A stretch of DNA of 64,000 nt from Aquitalea magnusonii (GTDB lineage: Bacteria; Pseudomonadota; Gammaproteobacteria; Burkholderiales; Chromobacteriaceae): NCBI RefSeq assembly GCF_003202035.1, contig NZ_QJKC01000003.1, positions 1 through 64,000 on the forward strand, read 5' to 3'. Below the pieces are notes generated by a model. That model was not told the DNA's origin, did not search any database, and saw nothing but the letters and a program-made list of their open reading frames with translations. Positions 38,973 through 47,122 of this stretch are shown here, one piece after another. A program made the position numbers and the translations under genes. Every line of letters starts with the position of its first letter. Positions within the stretch are counted from its first letter, which is position 1.

Positions 38973-39755
38973 TCAAGCAGGCAGATCCAGCGCGTAGTCG
39001 ACGATCAGCGGTGCATGGTCGGAGAATTTCTCATCCTTGTAGACGGATGCCGCCTGTGCCACCGCCATCAGCGATGGGGTGACGATGTGATAGTCGATGC
39101 GCCAGCCCACATCCTTGGCATAAGCCTGGCCGCGATTGCTCCACCAGCTATAGCCCGGCTGTTCGGGATACAGGGTGCGCCATACATCACACCAGCCCAC
39201 GCGGCCCAGCAGATCGCTCATCCAGGCACGCTCCTCCGGCAGGAAACCTGAATTTTTCAGATTGCCCTTCCAGTTTTTCAGGTCGATCTCCTGATGGGCG
39301 ATATTCCAGTCACCACAGATGACGATATCGCGCCCGGCCGCTTTCAACTGCTCCAGATGCGGCATGAACACCTCCAGGAACTGGAACTTCACCTGCTGGC
39401 GCTCATCGCTGCTGGAACCCGATGGCAGATACAGCGAAATCACGCTGAGATTACCGAAATCCAGCTGCAGGAAACGTCCTTCAGCGTCGATCCAGTCCAC
39501 GCCCAGCCCCTCGATCACCGCATCCGGCTGATGACGGGTATACACCCCCACGCCGCTGTAACCTTTTTTCTCGGCATAGTGGAAATAGCCGGTCAGGCCA
39601 TCCGGCGCACGCATGCGCTCGCTCAGGTCGGCCGCCTGGGCCTTCAGCTCCTGCACGCAGACAAAATCGGCAGCGATTCCGGCCAACCAGTTGAAAAAAC
39701 CCTTCTTGTCCGCCGAGCGGATGCCATTGAGGTTGGCTGAAACGATTCGAAGCAA
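38973..39755 (-). CDS. xth: Exodeoxyribonuclease III
   Basis: A 260-residue ExoIII/APE-type AP endonuclease for base-excision repair. The catalytic residues are visible in NLNGIRSA, CVQELKAQ, GDWNIAHQEIDLKN and the final SDHAPLIVDY. The start is TTG at 39755 (then LRIVSANLNG), because CAGGAGA lies six bases upstream; no ATG fits. It diverges from pyrE. Confidence 0.93.
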   Translation of the reverse strand: MLRIVSANLNGIRSADKKGFFNWLAGIAADFVCVQELKAQAADLSERMRAPDGLTGYFHYAEKKGYSGVGVYTRHQPDAVIEGLGVDWIDAEGRFLQLDFGNLSVISLYLPSGSSSDERQQVKFQFLEVFMPHLEQLKAAGRDIVICGDWNIAHQEIDLKNWKGNLKNSGFLPEERAWMSDLLGRVGWCDVWRTLYPEQPGYSWWSNRGQAYAKDVGWRIDYHIVTPSLMAVAQAASVYKDEKFSDHAPLIVDYALDLPA

Positions 39756-39831
39756 TGCAGTCTCCTGTGCTATCCTTGCCGGCAATTTTTCCAGCCGTTC
39801 AGATAGTTAACTAGTCTCTATGAGGAATGAT

Positions 39832-40479
39832 ATGAGCGATTTCCGCCAAGATTTTATCCGTTTTGCACTCGACAAGCAGGTATTGAAGTTTGGCGAGTTC
39901 ATCACCAAGGCCGGGCGCAAATCGCCATATTTCTTCAATGCCGGCCTGTTCAACGATGGCCTTTCCACCCTGCACTTGTCTCGCTTCTATGCCAAGTCGA
40001 TAATGGCTAGCGGCATCGAATTCGACATGCTGTTCGGACCTGCCTACAAGGGTATCATCCTGGCCGCCGGCGCGACCATGGCCATGGCCGAACAAGGCCG
40101 CAATGTGCCTTTTGCCTATAATCGCAAGGAAGCCAAGGATCACGGCGAAGGCGGCACCCTGGTCGGCGCACCGCTGCAAGGCCGTGTCCTGATCATCGAT
40201 GACGTGATTTCCGCCGGCACCTCGGTGCGCGAATCGGTGGAACTGATCCGCGCCGCCGGTGCCACCCCCGCAGGCGTAGCCATCGCGCTGGACCGCATGG
40301 AGCGCGGCAGCGGTGAATTGTCCGCGGTGCAGGAAGTGGCACAGCAATATGGCATGCCGGTCGTGGCCATCGCCACCCTGCAAGACCTGCTGGGCTTCCT
40401 TGAGGACAGCCCGCAACTGGCGCAACACCTGACAGCAGTACGCGCTTATCGCGCCCAATATGGAGTGAGTGAAAAATGA
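39832..40479 (+). CDS. pyrE: Orotate phosphoribosyltransferase
   Basis: PyrE makes OMP from orotate and PRPP in pyrimidine synthesis. The 215-residue protein has KSPYFFNAG, the dimer-loop catalytic region [15 protein letters not shown] and the PRPP motif [21 protein letters not shown] lies seven bases before ATG 39832. The stop overlaps the next gene by four bases. Confidence 0.96.
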   Translation: MSDFRQDFIRFALDKQVLKFGEFITKAGRKSPYFFNAGLFNDGLSTLHLSRFYAKSIMASGIEFDMLFGPAYKGIILAAGATMAMAEQGRNVPFAYNRKEAKDHGEGGTLVGAPLQGRVLIIDDVISAGTSVRESVELIRAAGATPAGVAIALDRMERGSGELSAVQEVAQQYGMPVVAIATLQDLLGFLEDSPQLAQHLTAVRAYRAQYGVSEK

Positions 40480-41081
40480 CCCAGCACTTGTCTGCCTTGT
40501 TGATCTTGCTCAGCGGCAGCGTGGCCATGGCTGATGGCACGCTGTACAAGTGGGTGGACGAAGCAGGCAAGGTGCACTACAGCGATGCCGCGCCGCTGCA
40601 AAACCAGAAGCAGGGCGTGGCCGAGCTCAGTCGCCAGGGTGTGATACGCAAACCGGCGGAAAGTGAACAGGCACGCCGCCAGCGCGAAGCCAGCGAGGCC
40701 CTGCACAAGCAGGAACAACAGCGCCAGCTGGACAGCGCACGCTATGACAAGGGTTTGCTGGAAAGTTACCGCAGTGTTGGCGAACTGAAGGCCGACCGGG
40801 AAAAGCAGCTGAGCATCCTGCAAGCATCGCTGGATGCCCAGTATTCCAGGTTGAAGGGCCTCAACCTGCAGCTGCGCGACATGCTGAAAGAGCAAGACAC
40901 CAACCAGAAACTGCACCGGCCGGCAGCACCGGCCCTGCAGCACAATATCCAGGTCATCCAGCAGGAACAGAAGGGGCTGGGCGCGCTGATCAGCACCAAG
41001 CAGGCCGAGCTCAACAGCGTGCGCCAGAAAATGCAGGAAGACATCAACCGCTATCAGCAGCTCAGCCGCGGCGCTCAGTAA
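40476..41081 (+). CDS. Exported DUF4124 coiled-coil protein
   Basis: A 201-residue protein with a short signal peptide (ends near VAMA-DG) followed by the DUF4124 hallmark [18 protein letters not shown], then a long Gln/Arg/Glu-rich coiled coil to the end. DUF4124 proteins are periplasmic and of unknown role. Coupled to pyrE by ATGA overlap. Confidence 0.82.
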   Translation: MTQHLSALLILLSGSVAMADGTLYKWVDEAGKVHYSDAAPLQNQKQGVAELSRQGVIRKPAESEQARRQREASEALHKQEQQRQLDSARYDKGLLESYRSVGELKADREKQLSILQASLDAQYSRLKGLNLQLRDMLKEQDTNQKLHRPAAPALQHNIQVIQQEQKGLGALISTKQAELNSVRQKMQEDINRYQQLSRGAQ

Positions 41082-41096
41082 ACCCGCCGCGCCGCC

Positions 41097-41423
41097 TCAA
41101 CCGCCGGCTTCCTTGCGCTGCCATGCCTCCTGCAGTTGCCGGGTATGCTGCTGCAACTGCTCACTGGCCGCCGTGTTCGCTGCGGTCGCCGCCGACAGCT
41201 CTTCCGCCGCACGCTGCGCCGCCATTTGCGCATCGGCCAGCCGCTGGTCCGCCTGCTGTTTGGCCGCCTGCGCCTGCGTCAGGCGCGCCTGGGCCTGCTC
41301 CTGCAGATTGTTTGCCTGCTGGTAAGCCATCTGCGCTGCCAGCAGCTGCTCATCCACCGTTTGCGCCAGCGCTGGCAGCGCCATCGTCGCCAGCCACAAC
41401 ACACAAGCGAATTTCTTGATCAT
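41097..41423 (-). CDS. Small exported Ala/Gln-rich coiled-coil protein
   Basis: A 108-residue protein with a signal peptide (MIKKFACVLWLATMALPALA-Q) and a mature part that is almost entirely a heptad-like Ala/Gln helix (AQARLTQAQAAKQQADQRLADAQ). It converges on the DUF4124 gene, which encodes another coiled coil. Function unknown; low complexity rules out family assignment by eye. Confidence 0.7.
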   Translation of the reverse strand: MIKKFACVLWLATMALPALAQTVDEQLLAAQMAYQQANNLQEQAQARLTQAQAAKQQADQRLADAQMAAQRAAEELSAATAANTAASEQLQQHTRQLQEAWQRKEAGG

Positions 41424-41507
41424 TGCCTTGCCCTCTCACAGGTATTCTCGACGCATCCATTATCCACGCGGATGGCAGGCTTGACGACCACAGGGCATCA
41501 GCACAAT

Positions 41508-41542
41508 GCAAAAAGCCCGGCCACACTAGGGTGACCGGGCTT
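41508..41542 (-). terminator. Terminator of the lysine tRNA array
   Basis: AAGCCCGG (41513-41520) pairs with CCGGGCTT (41535-41542); on the minus strand it is followed by five T. It lies 13 bases after the last tRNA. Confidence 0.8.
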
Positions 41543-41554
41543 CTGCAGACTGAC

Positions 41555-41630
41555 TGGTGGGTTGTGAGTGGCTCGAACACTCGACCTACGGATTAAGAGT
41601 CCGCTGCTCTACCAACTGAGCTAACAACCC
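41555..41630 (-). tRNA. tRNA-Lys (anticodon CTT), copy 3
   Basis: A 76-base cloverleaf with encoded CCA; acceptor GGGTTGT, anticodon loop CTCTTAA. It is the last gene of the array. Confidence 0.95.
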
Positions 41631-41639
41631 GCAAAGCGG

Positions 41640-41715
41640 TGGTGGGTCGGGCGAGATTCGAACTCGCGACCAACGGATTAAAAGTCCGCTGCTCTACCGG
41701 CTGAGCTACCGACCC
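41640..41715 (-). tRNA. tRNA-Lys (anticodon TTT), copy 3
   Basis: A 76-base cloverleaf with encoded CCA; acceptor GGGTCGG, anticodon loop CTTTTAA. It is identical to the other two TTT copies. Confidence 0.95.
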
Positions 41716-41743
41716 GATCCTGCAATGAGTGACAACGACAAAC

Positions 41744-41819
41744 TGGTGGGTTGTGAGTGGCTCGAACACTCGACCTACGGATTAAGAGTCCGCTGCTCTA
41801 CCAACTGAGCTAACAACCC
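41744..41819 (-). tRNA. tRNA-Lys (anticodon CTT), copy 2
   Basis: Identical to copy 3 of the CTT tRNA, 189 bases further on. Confidence 0.95.
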
Positions 41820-41829
41820 GCTAAAGCGG

Positions 41830-41905
41830 TGGTGGGTCGGGCGAGATTCGAACTCGCGACCAACGGATTAAAAGTCCGCTGCTCTACCGGCTGAGCTACC
41901 GACCC
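41830..41905 (-). tRNA. tRNA-Lys (anticodon TTT), copy 2
   Basis: Identical to the other TTT copies, with encoded CCA. Confidence 0.95.
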
Positions 41906-41936
41906 GTGTCTTGCCTGATGGCAAAACCGGAAAAAC

Positions 41937-42012
41937 TGGTGGGTTGTGAGTGGCTCGAACACTCGACCTACGGATTAAGAGTCCGCTGCTCTACCAACTG
42001 AGCTAACAACCC
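41937..42012 (-). tRNA. tRNA-Lys (anticodon CTT), copy 1
   Basis: Identical to the other CTT copies, with encoded CCA. Confidence 0.95.
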
Positions 42013-42019
42013 GAAACGG

Positions 42020-42095
42020 TGGTGGGTCGGGCGAGATTCGAACTCGCGACCAACGGATTAAAAGTCCGCTGCTCTACCGGCTGAGCTACCGACCC
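42020..42095 (-). tRNA. tRNA-Lys (anticodon TTT), copy 1
   Basis: Identical to the other TTT copies. It is the first tRNA transcribed, about nine bases after the expected start. Confidence 0.95.
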
Positions 42096-42110
42096 ACGAA
42101 AGAGTTCGCA

Positions 42111-42139
42111 ACTATAATAAAACCGTCTTTTTCAGTCAA
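42111..42139 (-). promoter_or_regulatory. Sigma-70 promoter of the lysine tRNA array
   Basis: TTGACT (42139-42134) and TATAGT (42116-42111) on the minus strand are 17 bases apart, just upstream of the first tRNA. Confidence 0.88.
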
Positions 42140-42246
42140 GGCTTTTACCGAAATAATTTGGAAAAACCGGGGCATAGACCCGCATTTCATGCTACACGGC
42201 TGGAACCATGACCAAGGACCAGCAGTCCAAATTTCCTCCGCGCCCG

Positions 42247-42573
42247 CTAGTCATCACTTGAAAGCAGCGACTGCGATACCCATGTCAGGTAAGCGGGCAA
42301 GCCCTGTGCCACTGGCAATGCGATGATTTCCGGCACATCATAAGGATGCAGCCCGAGCAAACGCTGCTGCAGGCCGGGATAGCCGGCCGGGGTGGTCTTG
42401 ATCAGCAGGGGGATTTCACTGGCTTCCTGCAGCTCGCCCTCCCAGCGATAAACCGACTTGCAGGCTGGCAGGATATTGACGCAGGCAGCCAGACGCTCCT
42501 GCACCAGAACATGTGCAATGTGCGTGGCGGTGGTTTCGTCCGGCACATTGCAGATCACCATCAGACAATTCAT
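42247..42573 (-). CDS. cutA: Divalent cation tolerance protein CutA
   Basis: A 108-residue CutA1 trimer protein. Family marks are VICNVPDETTATHIAHVLVQERLAACVNI cut short here as VPDETTA and LAACVNI, SVYRWEGEL, EIPLLIKT and the C-terminal HPYDVPEIIALPV. Linked to copper tolerance in E. coli, though its exact role is unsettled. Its ATG at 42573 is only 17 bases from the divergent fxsA start. Confidence 0.93.
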   Translation of the reverse strand: MNCLMVICNVPDETTATHIAHVLVQERLAACVNILPACKSVYRWEGELQEASEIPLLIKTTPAGYPGLQQRLLGLHPYDVPEIIALPVAQGLPAYLTWVSQSLLSSDD

Positions 42574-42590
42574 ACGGATACCTTGATTCG

Positions 42591-43010
42591 ATGCGCGCCA
42601 TCTTGCTGTTGTTACTGCTTTATCCCTTGCTGGAAATCGCCACACTGGTCACGCTGGCCCATCACCTGGGCGGTGGCGTGGTGTTCCTGCTGGTGCTGGC
42701 CAGCAGTCTGCTGGGCATCTGGATGCTGCGCAACCAGAAGCTGGGCGCCTTGCTGACGCTGTCCAGCGTGCTGCGCCAAGGCCAGCAGGTGTCGCTGTAC
42801 TCACTGCTGTGGCCCCTGCGCTATGCCTTGTCCGGCCTGCTGTTTGCCATTCCTGGCATCCTCAGCGATCTGCTGGCTATACTGCTGCTGCTACCATTCA
42901 AGGGCCCGGCACTGAACATGGCCGCCGCCACCAGGGCAGCGGATGATGTCATCGAGGGCGAATTCAGCCGTGTCGACAAGCCAGCGGACCAGCAGCAGCG
43001 CCTTCACTGA
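42591..43010 (+). CDS. fxsA: FxsA-family membrane protein
   Basis: A 139-residue membrane protein with the FxsA core: three hydrophobic helices (about residues 2-20, 24-44, 72-100), the EIATLVTLAHHLGGG turn and the LFAIPGILSDLLAILLLLP motif. FxsA overproduction suppresses F exclusion of phage T7 in E. coli; its normal job is unknown. Its 3' end overlaps the converging DUF167 gene by seven bases. Confidence 0.9.
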   Translation: MRAILLLLLLYPLLEIATLVTLAHHLGGGVVFLLVLASSLLGIWMLRNQKLGALLTLSSVLRQGQQVSLYSLLWPLRYALSGLLFAIPGILSDLLAILLLLPFKGPALNMAAATRAADDVIEGEFSRVDKPADQQQRLH

Positions 43011-43300
43011 ATGCCCAGCAAGGCCAGCACTTCCGGCTCGGCCAGTGACGAGGTGATCAGCACCACCTTGTGGCGGCTCTTGTCACCGGCCTGCAAGGCC
43101 ACCGCGCGCTTGCCGACCGCAAAACAGTCGGCCAGCCAGGATAGCAATGCCGCATTGGCCTTGCCGTCGACCGGCGGCGCGGCCAGGCGGATTTTCAAGC
43201 AGTCGCCATGCTCGCCCGCCACCTCGGTTTTTCGGGCGCCGGGCTGGACATGCAAGGTGAGACGCACGGTATGGCCGCTACAGACCAGCCAGGGTTTCAT
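43004..43300 (-). CDS. DUF167 (YggU) family protein
   Basis: A 98-residue protein with LTLHVQPGARKTEVAGEHGD, LAAPPVDGKANAALLSWLA and VALQAGDKSRHKVVLI, which define DUF167/YggU. Function unknown; structural homologues are small alpha/beta proteins. ATG 43300 (MKPWLVCSG) fits family length. Confidence 0.9.
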   Translation of the reverse strand: MKPWLVCSGHTVRLTLHVQPGARKTEVAGEHGDCLKIRLAAPPVDGKANAALLSWLADCFAVGKRAVALQAGDKSRHKVVLITSSLAEPEVLALLGIQ

Positions 43301-43406
43301 GGTGATTTTTCCGCAAAAGGGCAATTCTAGACCAAATCCAGCCGCGCTCAAGCCGCGCCTGGCAGCCTGATCCGGTCCGGCTTACCCACCAACCAGGAGT
43401 TTGCAT

Positions 43407-43871
43407 ATGGATATCGGCATCAACGAACAAGATCGTCAGGACATCGCCCACGGCCTCTCCCGCCTGCTGGCAGACACCTACACCCTGTATCTGAAAACCC
43501 ACAATTTTCACTGGAACGTCACCGGGCCGATGTTCAACACCCTGCACCTGATGTTCGAGACGCAATACAACGAACTGTCGCTGGCCGTCGACCTGATCGC
43601 CGAGCGCATCCGCGCCCTGGGTCACTTCGCGCCCGGCAGCTATGCCGACTACGCCAAGCTGACCGCCATTGCCGAGGCCTGCGGCGTGCCCAAGGCCGAA
43701 GAAATGCTGGCACAACTGGTGGATGGCCATGAAATCCTCTGTCGCACGGCCCGCAGCATTTTCCCGCTGGCCGAGCGCGCTGCCGACGAGCCGACCGCCG
43801 ACCTGCTGACCCAGCGTCTGCAAGTGCATGAGAAAACCGCCTGGATGCTGCGCAGCATGCTGGACAAATAA
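43407..43871 (+). CDS. dps: Dps-family ferritin-like DNA-protection protein
   Basis: A 154-residue four-helix Dps/ferritin-like protein forming an iron-storing dodecamer. The inter-subunit ferroxidase residues appear in [14 protein letters not shown] and [20 protein letters not shown] cut here as [12 protein letters not shown]. The N-terminus lacks the Lys-rich DNA-binding tail of E. coli Dps. AGGAG lies seven bases before the ATG. An intrinsic terminator follows. Confidence 0.92.
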   Translation: MDIGINEQDRQDIAHGLSRLLADTYTLYLKTHNFHWNVTGPMFNTLHLMFETQYNELSLAVDLIAERIRALGHFAPGSYADYAKLTAIAEACGVPKAEEMLAQLVDGHEILCRTARSIFPLAERAADEPTADLLTQRLQVHEKTAWMLRSMLDK

Positions 43872-43884
43872 TCTGACACGCCCC

Positions 43885-43909
43885 ACGCCGCGCCCAGCGC
43901 GGCGTTTTT
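43885..43909 (+). terminator. Terminator after dps
   Basis: ACGCCGCGC (43885-43893) pairs with 43897-43905, followed by TTTT. Confidence 0.85.
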
Positions 43910-43968
43910 CTTGGCACATCCCCAGCCATGGTAAACTGCAGCAGACTTACGGAGGCCGCCAGTTGCCC

Positions 43969-44814
43969 ATGACCGCCAATCTGCGCAAACCCACCAGCAC
44001 CAGCACGAACGGACCGCTGATCATCATGATCGCAGCGTCCCTGCTGGCCCATGCCTTACTGCTGGCGAGCAGCGTCATTTCATGGACTCCCGGCATCACC
44101 CTGCCCGATAACAACCGTATCAATATCCAGCTGGTGCAGGTGCCGACACGGCAAGCCCTGCCCACCCTCCGCCAGAGTGAAGACAGCAACCAGGGCCGCG
44201 GCAATACCAGCGCCCCCAATCATCTGGCCAGCCACAGCCGGCCCACGGTCAAACCCGAACAGACCGAGCAGTCCGTCGCCGCGCTGCCAGCCAGCAACGA
44301 CACCAATCTGCTGCAGGAAAACCACCGCAAAAAACCGGCACTGGCCGCAGCCAAGCCGGCCCAGAACAGTGCAAGTGCACCACTGAGCGCCGCCAACCTG
44401 CTGGGGCAGATCGCCAACCTCGGCAGCGTGCAGCGCGGGGACCGCGACGTGAAAGACAGCACGCTGGAAAGCGGCACGGCCGATGGCGCGGGTGACAGCG
44501 CCAATCGCTATGCCTGGGCACGCTACAAGGAAGACTGGCGGCTGCGCATGGAACGCATCGGGCGACAAAACTATCCTGAAGCCTTGCGCCAGCAGCATAT
44601 CTACGGCTCGGTCACCCTCGCGGTCAGCATCCTGCCGGATGGCAGCTTGCAGGACATCCAGCTGGTGAAAAAATCCGGCAATAGCCTGGTGGACGAAGCG
44701 GCCATCAATCTGGTCACCCGACATGCCCCATTCGGCCGCTTTCCCCCCTCACTGGCCGGCAAGGGGCCCCTGACCATCGTCAAGGCCTTTACCTTTAGCC
44801 GGGACAACAATTAG
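43969..44814 (+). CDS. tonB: TonB-type energy transducer
   Basis: A 281-residue protein with an N-terminal membrane anchor (PLIIMIAASLLAHALLLASS), a long Ser/Asn/Lys-rich periplasmic linker and a C-terminal TonB domain (YPEALRQQHIYGSVTLAVSILPDGSL ... VRVVKSSG-like QLVKKSGNSLVDEAA). The linker is not Pro-rich as in E. coli TonB. GGAGG at 43951-43955 is 13 bases before the ATG but only seven before an in-frame TTG at 43963, which may be the real start. No exbBD are adjacent; the partner and receptors are unknown. Confidence 0.85.
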   Translation: MTANLRKPTSTSTNGPLIIMIAASLLAHALLLASSVISWTPGITLPDNNRINIQLVQVPTRQALPTLRQSEDSNQGRGNTSAPNHLASHSRPTVKPEQTEQSVAALPASNDTNLLQENHRKKPALAAAKPAQNSASAPLSAANLLGQIANLGSVQRGDRDVKDSTLESGTADGAGDSANRYAWARYKEDWRLRMERIGRQNYPEALRQQHIYGSVTLAVSILPDGSLQDIQLVKKSGNSLVDEAAINLVTRHAPFGRFPPSLAGKGPLTIVKAFTFSRDNN

Positions 44815-44838
44815 TCGAACCCACGACAAGGAAGCATC

Positions 44839-45213
44839 ATGTTTGAAGTCAACCGCAGCATTGCGCTGATCCGCCCCAAAGCCCCCTTTCTCGACTGGCT
44901 GCAGCAACTGCCCGGCGATCTCGACGGGCAGCTGGATCTGGACATCCTCACCCGCGACTGCAATGCCCTGCTGATTCCGGCAGCCGACGATTACGCCTCG
45001 GCCGCCGACTTCGTACTGCAGCACTATCGCCTGCTGTTTCAGGCAGAGCTGGCCGACTGGTGCGATGATGAACAACTGTGGCCGGAGCAACTTTCTCCAG
45101 CCCTGTTTCTGGAGTGGTTTGAAGTAGAAATCCACTCCGTACTCACCGATATGGTCGAGACGCCACTAGAGCGCGAACCATTCGTCCCGCTGGACCTCAA
45201 CGCCGAGGATTGA
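44839..45213 (+). CDS. Conserved acidic cytosolic protein of unknown function
   Basis: A 124-residue acidic protein (start MFEVNRSIALIRPK), no signal or membrane segment, rich in Asp, Glu, Leu and Trp (WCDDEQLWPEQLSPALFLEWFEVEIHS). I do not recognise a domain. It is 24 bases after tonB and 29 bases before the thioesterase, so the three are probably co-transcribed. Confidence 0.75.
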   Translation: MFEVNRSIALIRPKAPFLDWLQQLPGDLDGQLDLDILTRDCNALLIPAADDYASAADFVLQHYRLLFQAELADWCDDEQLWPEQLSPALFLEWFEVEIHSVLTDMVETPLEREPFVPLDLNAED

Positions 45214-45242
45214 GGTACAGCGTTCACCACAAGGGGAAACAC

Positions 45243-45650
45243 ATGTCGCATGAAACACGCATCAAGGTCCGGGGTTATCATCTGGACCTGTACGGCCACG
45301 TCAACAATGCCCGCTATCTGGAATTTCTGGAAGAAGCCCGCTGGAGCTTTTTCGAAGACCGTGGCGATCTGCCCTGGTTTCTGCAATCCGGGCTGGCACT
45401 GGTAGTGGTCAACATCAATATCGACTACCGCTACCCGGCCACCATGGGCGACGAGCTGGCCCTGGCCACCTCGGTCAAGAGCATAGGCAGCCGCAGCGCC
45501 GTCATGCACCAGCGGGTCACCCTGGCCGGTAGCGACAAGGTGGTTGCCGAGGCCGATGTGACTTTTGTGGTGTTTGACGCCAAGCAGAACAAGGCCGTGA
45601 CGCTGGAAGGACAATTGAAGGAACTCCTGCAGTCCATGCTGGACCAATAA
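45243..45650 (+). CDS. 4HBT/YbgC-like acyl-CoA thioesterase
   Basis: A 135-residue hot-dog fold protein. The active site Asp is in HLDLYGHVNNARYLEFLEEAR, the 4-hydroxybenzoyl-CoA thioesterase signature. AAGGGG precedes the ATG at 45243. Substrate is unknown. Confidence 0.88.
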   Translation: MSHETRIKVRGYHLDLYGHVNNARYLEFLEEARWSFFEDRGDLPWFLQSGLALVVVNINIDYRYPATMGDELALATSVKSIGSRSAVMHQRVTLAGSDKVVAEADVTFVVFDAKQNKAVTLEGQLKELLQSMLDQ

Positions 45651-45656
45651 GCCCGA

Positions 45657-45677
45657 CAGCCCCGCCAGACGGGGCTG
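45657..45677 (+). terminator. Likely terminator after the thioesterase
   Basis: CAGCCCCG pairs with CGGGGCTG (45670-45677) around CCAGA; the T run downstream is broken. Confidence 0.5.
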
Positions 45678-45707
45678 CTGTCTATCCCTTTTCCGGATGT
45701 AGCAAGC

Positions 45708-46199
45708 ATGAAGAAGGTACTGATCACTCTACTGGCGGTTGCCGTCATCGGCCTGGTGGCCTATACCCTGCTGTTCGACCGCAATGCGGCACCGCAGGTC
45801 AGCTATACCTCGCTGAGCGGCCAGCACGCCGATACCGCCTCGCTCAAGGGCAAGGTGGTCCTGGTCAATTTCTGGGCCACCAGCTGTTCCGGCTGCGTGG
45901 AGGAAATGCCGGAAATCAAGAAACTGCATCAGCAGTACGCTGCGCGCGGCCTGCAGGTGATGGCCGTGGCCATGAGCTACGACCCGCCCAATTACGTACA
46001 GGCTTTTGTACAGCAAAACCAGCTGCCCTTCTTTGTCGCCCTGGATGGGCAGGGCAGCATTGCCAAGGCCTTCGGCGACATCCAGCTGGCACCGACCACC
46101 TTTCTGATCGACAAGCAGGGCAATATTCTCAAACGCTATGTCGGCGTGATGGACTTCAAGGAAGTGCATCAGATACTGAACCAGCAGCTGGGTACCTGA
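45708..46199 (+). CDS. TlpA/ResA-like membrane-anchored thioredoxin
   Basis: A 163-residue periplasmic thioredoxin with an N-terminal anchor or uncleaved signal (residues 3-23), the redox motif WATSCSGC (Cys60, Cys63) and the cis-proline segment LAPTTFLIDKQG. Such proteins reduce disulfides in cytochrome c maturation or other exported proteins. Confidence 0.9.
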   Translation: MKKVLITLLAVAVIGLVAYTLLFDRNAAPQVSYTSLSGQHADTASLKGKVVLVNFWATSCSGCVEEMPEIKKLHQQYAARGLQVMAVAMSYDPPNYVQAFVQQNQLPFFVALDGQGSIAKAFGDIQLAPTTFLIDKQGNILKRYVGVMDFKEVHQILNQQLGT

Positions 46200-46204
46200 G
46201 CCAT

Positions 46205-46242
46205 CCAACACAAAGCCCCGCCAATGCGGGGCTTTGTGTTGG
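46205..46242. terminator. Bidirectional terminator after the thioredoxin gene
   Basis: A perfect 17-bp stem (46205-46221 with 46226-46242), loop CAAT, between converging genes. Confidence 0.88.
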
Positions 46243-46258
46243 TCAGAACCGGGGACGC

Positions 46259-47014
46259 TCAGGCCGCAGCACACACCGGGCAGGCCGGATCGCGGCTGAA
46301 TTTCAGCTGACGGATCTCACCGCTCAGCGCATCGTACAGAGTCAGTCGCCCCAGCACCGCTTGTCGCCCGGCCAGCAGCTTGACCGCCTCCACCGCCTGC
46401 ATGCTGCCCATCACCCCCACCAGCGGTGACAACACGCCAAAGGTGGCACACGGGCCATCCGACACCTCGCCCTCCTCGGCAAACAGGCAGTGATAGCAGG
46501 GTGAGCCGGGCACGCGCGGGTCGAATACCGCCAACTGCCCGGCAAAGCGCACCGCGGCACCGGATACCAGCGGCACACCAGCCGCCACGCTGGCACGGTT
46601 CACCGCATGGCGGGTGGCGAAATTGTCAGAACAGTCCAGCAACAGATCGTGTTGTCTCGCTTCTTCCAGCAGGCGGTCTGCGCTTAAGCGCTCGGCCAGC
46701 GCCCGCACCTGGATCTCCGGGTTCAGCCCCAGCATGCGCGCCCGCGCCGATTCGGCCTTGTTCTGCCCCAGTGATGCCATCTCGTGCACCACCTGGCGCT
46801 GCAGATTGCTCAGCTCCACCTGATCGTCATCGGCCAGGGTGATATGACCGACACCGGCACTGCCCAGATACAGCGCCACCGGCGAGCCCAGCCCCCCGGC
46901 ACCGATCACCAGCACACGGCTTGCCAGCAGCCGCTGCTGGCCTTCGATATCGATTTCCGGCAGCAGGATGTGCCGGCTATAGCGCAGCAGGGCTGCATCA
47001 TTCAGATCTGTCAT
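46259..47014 (-). CDS. moeB: MoeB/ThiF-type adenylyltransferase (HesA family)
   Basis: A 251-residue E1-like enzyme that adenylates the C-terminal Gly-Gly of MoaD or ThiS. It has RYSRHILLPEI, the ATP loop GAGGLGSPVALYLGSAGVG, DLLLDCSDNFATR and two zinc CxxC pairs (CYHC, CPVC). Lack of a rhodanese domain and of thi or moa neighbours leaves MoeB versus ThiF open; many Neisseriales use one protein for both. Confidence 0.88.
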   Translation of the reverse strand: MTDLNDAALLRYSRHILLPEIDIEGQQRLLASRVLVIGAGGLGSPVALYLGSAGVGHITLADDDQVELSNLQRQVVHEMASLGQNKAESARARMLGLNPEIQVRALAERLSADRLLEEARQHDLLLDCSDNFATRHAVNRASVAAGVPLVSGAAVRFAGQLAVFDPRVPGSPCYHCLFAEEGEVSDGPCATFGVLSPLVGVMGSMQAVEAVKLLAGRQAVLGRLTLYDALSGEIRQLKFSRDPACPVCAAA

Positions 47015-47074
47015 GGGGTCAAAGCTTAGTCAAATCAGGCCAGGGATGCCATAGCTCCAGCGAGCTAGCCGGCA

Positions 47075-47102
47075 AAACAAAACGCCAGCACGAGGCTGGC
47101 GT
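47075..47102 (-). terminator. Terminator after ntrX
   Basis: ACGCCAGC (47082-47089) pairs with GCTGGCGT (47095-47102) and on the minus strand runs into TTTTGTTTTG. Confidence 0.8.
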
Positions 47103-47122
47103 CTGCTTGGGCGGGACAGGGA

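Larger units (their letters stand above)
41555..42095. repeat. Three tandem copies of a tRNA-Lys(TTT)-tRNA-Lys(CTT) unit
   Basis: The unit of about 190 bases is repeated three times (CTT starts at 41555, 41744 and 41937). The tRNAs are identical between units; the spacers between units differ in sequence, while the short spacers within a unit are similar (gcaaagcgg, gctaaagcgg, gaaacgg). Confidence 0.93.

Noticed and set aside
41555-42095. Regular repeats considered as a CRISPR array
   Set aside because: The repeated units are full-length tRNA-Lys genes with encoded CCA and paired stems, not short repeats with unique spacers.
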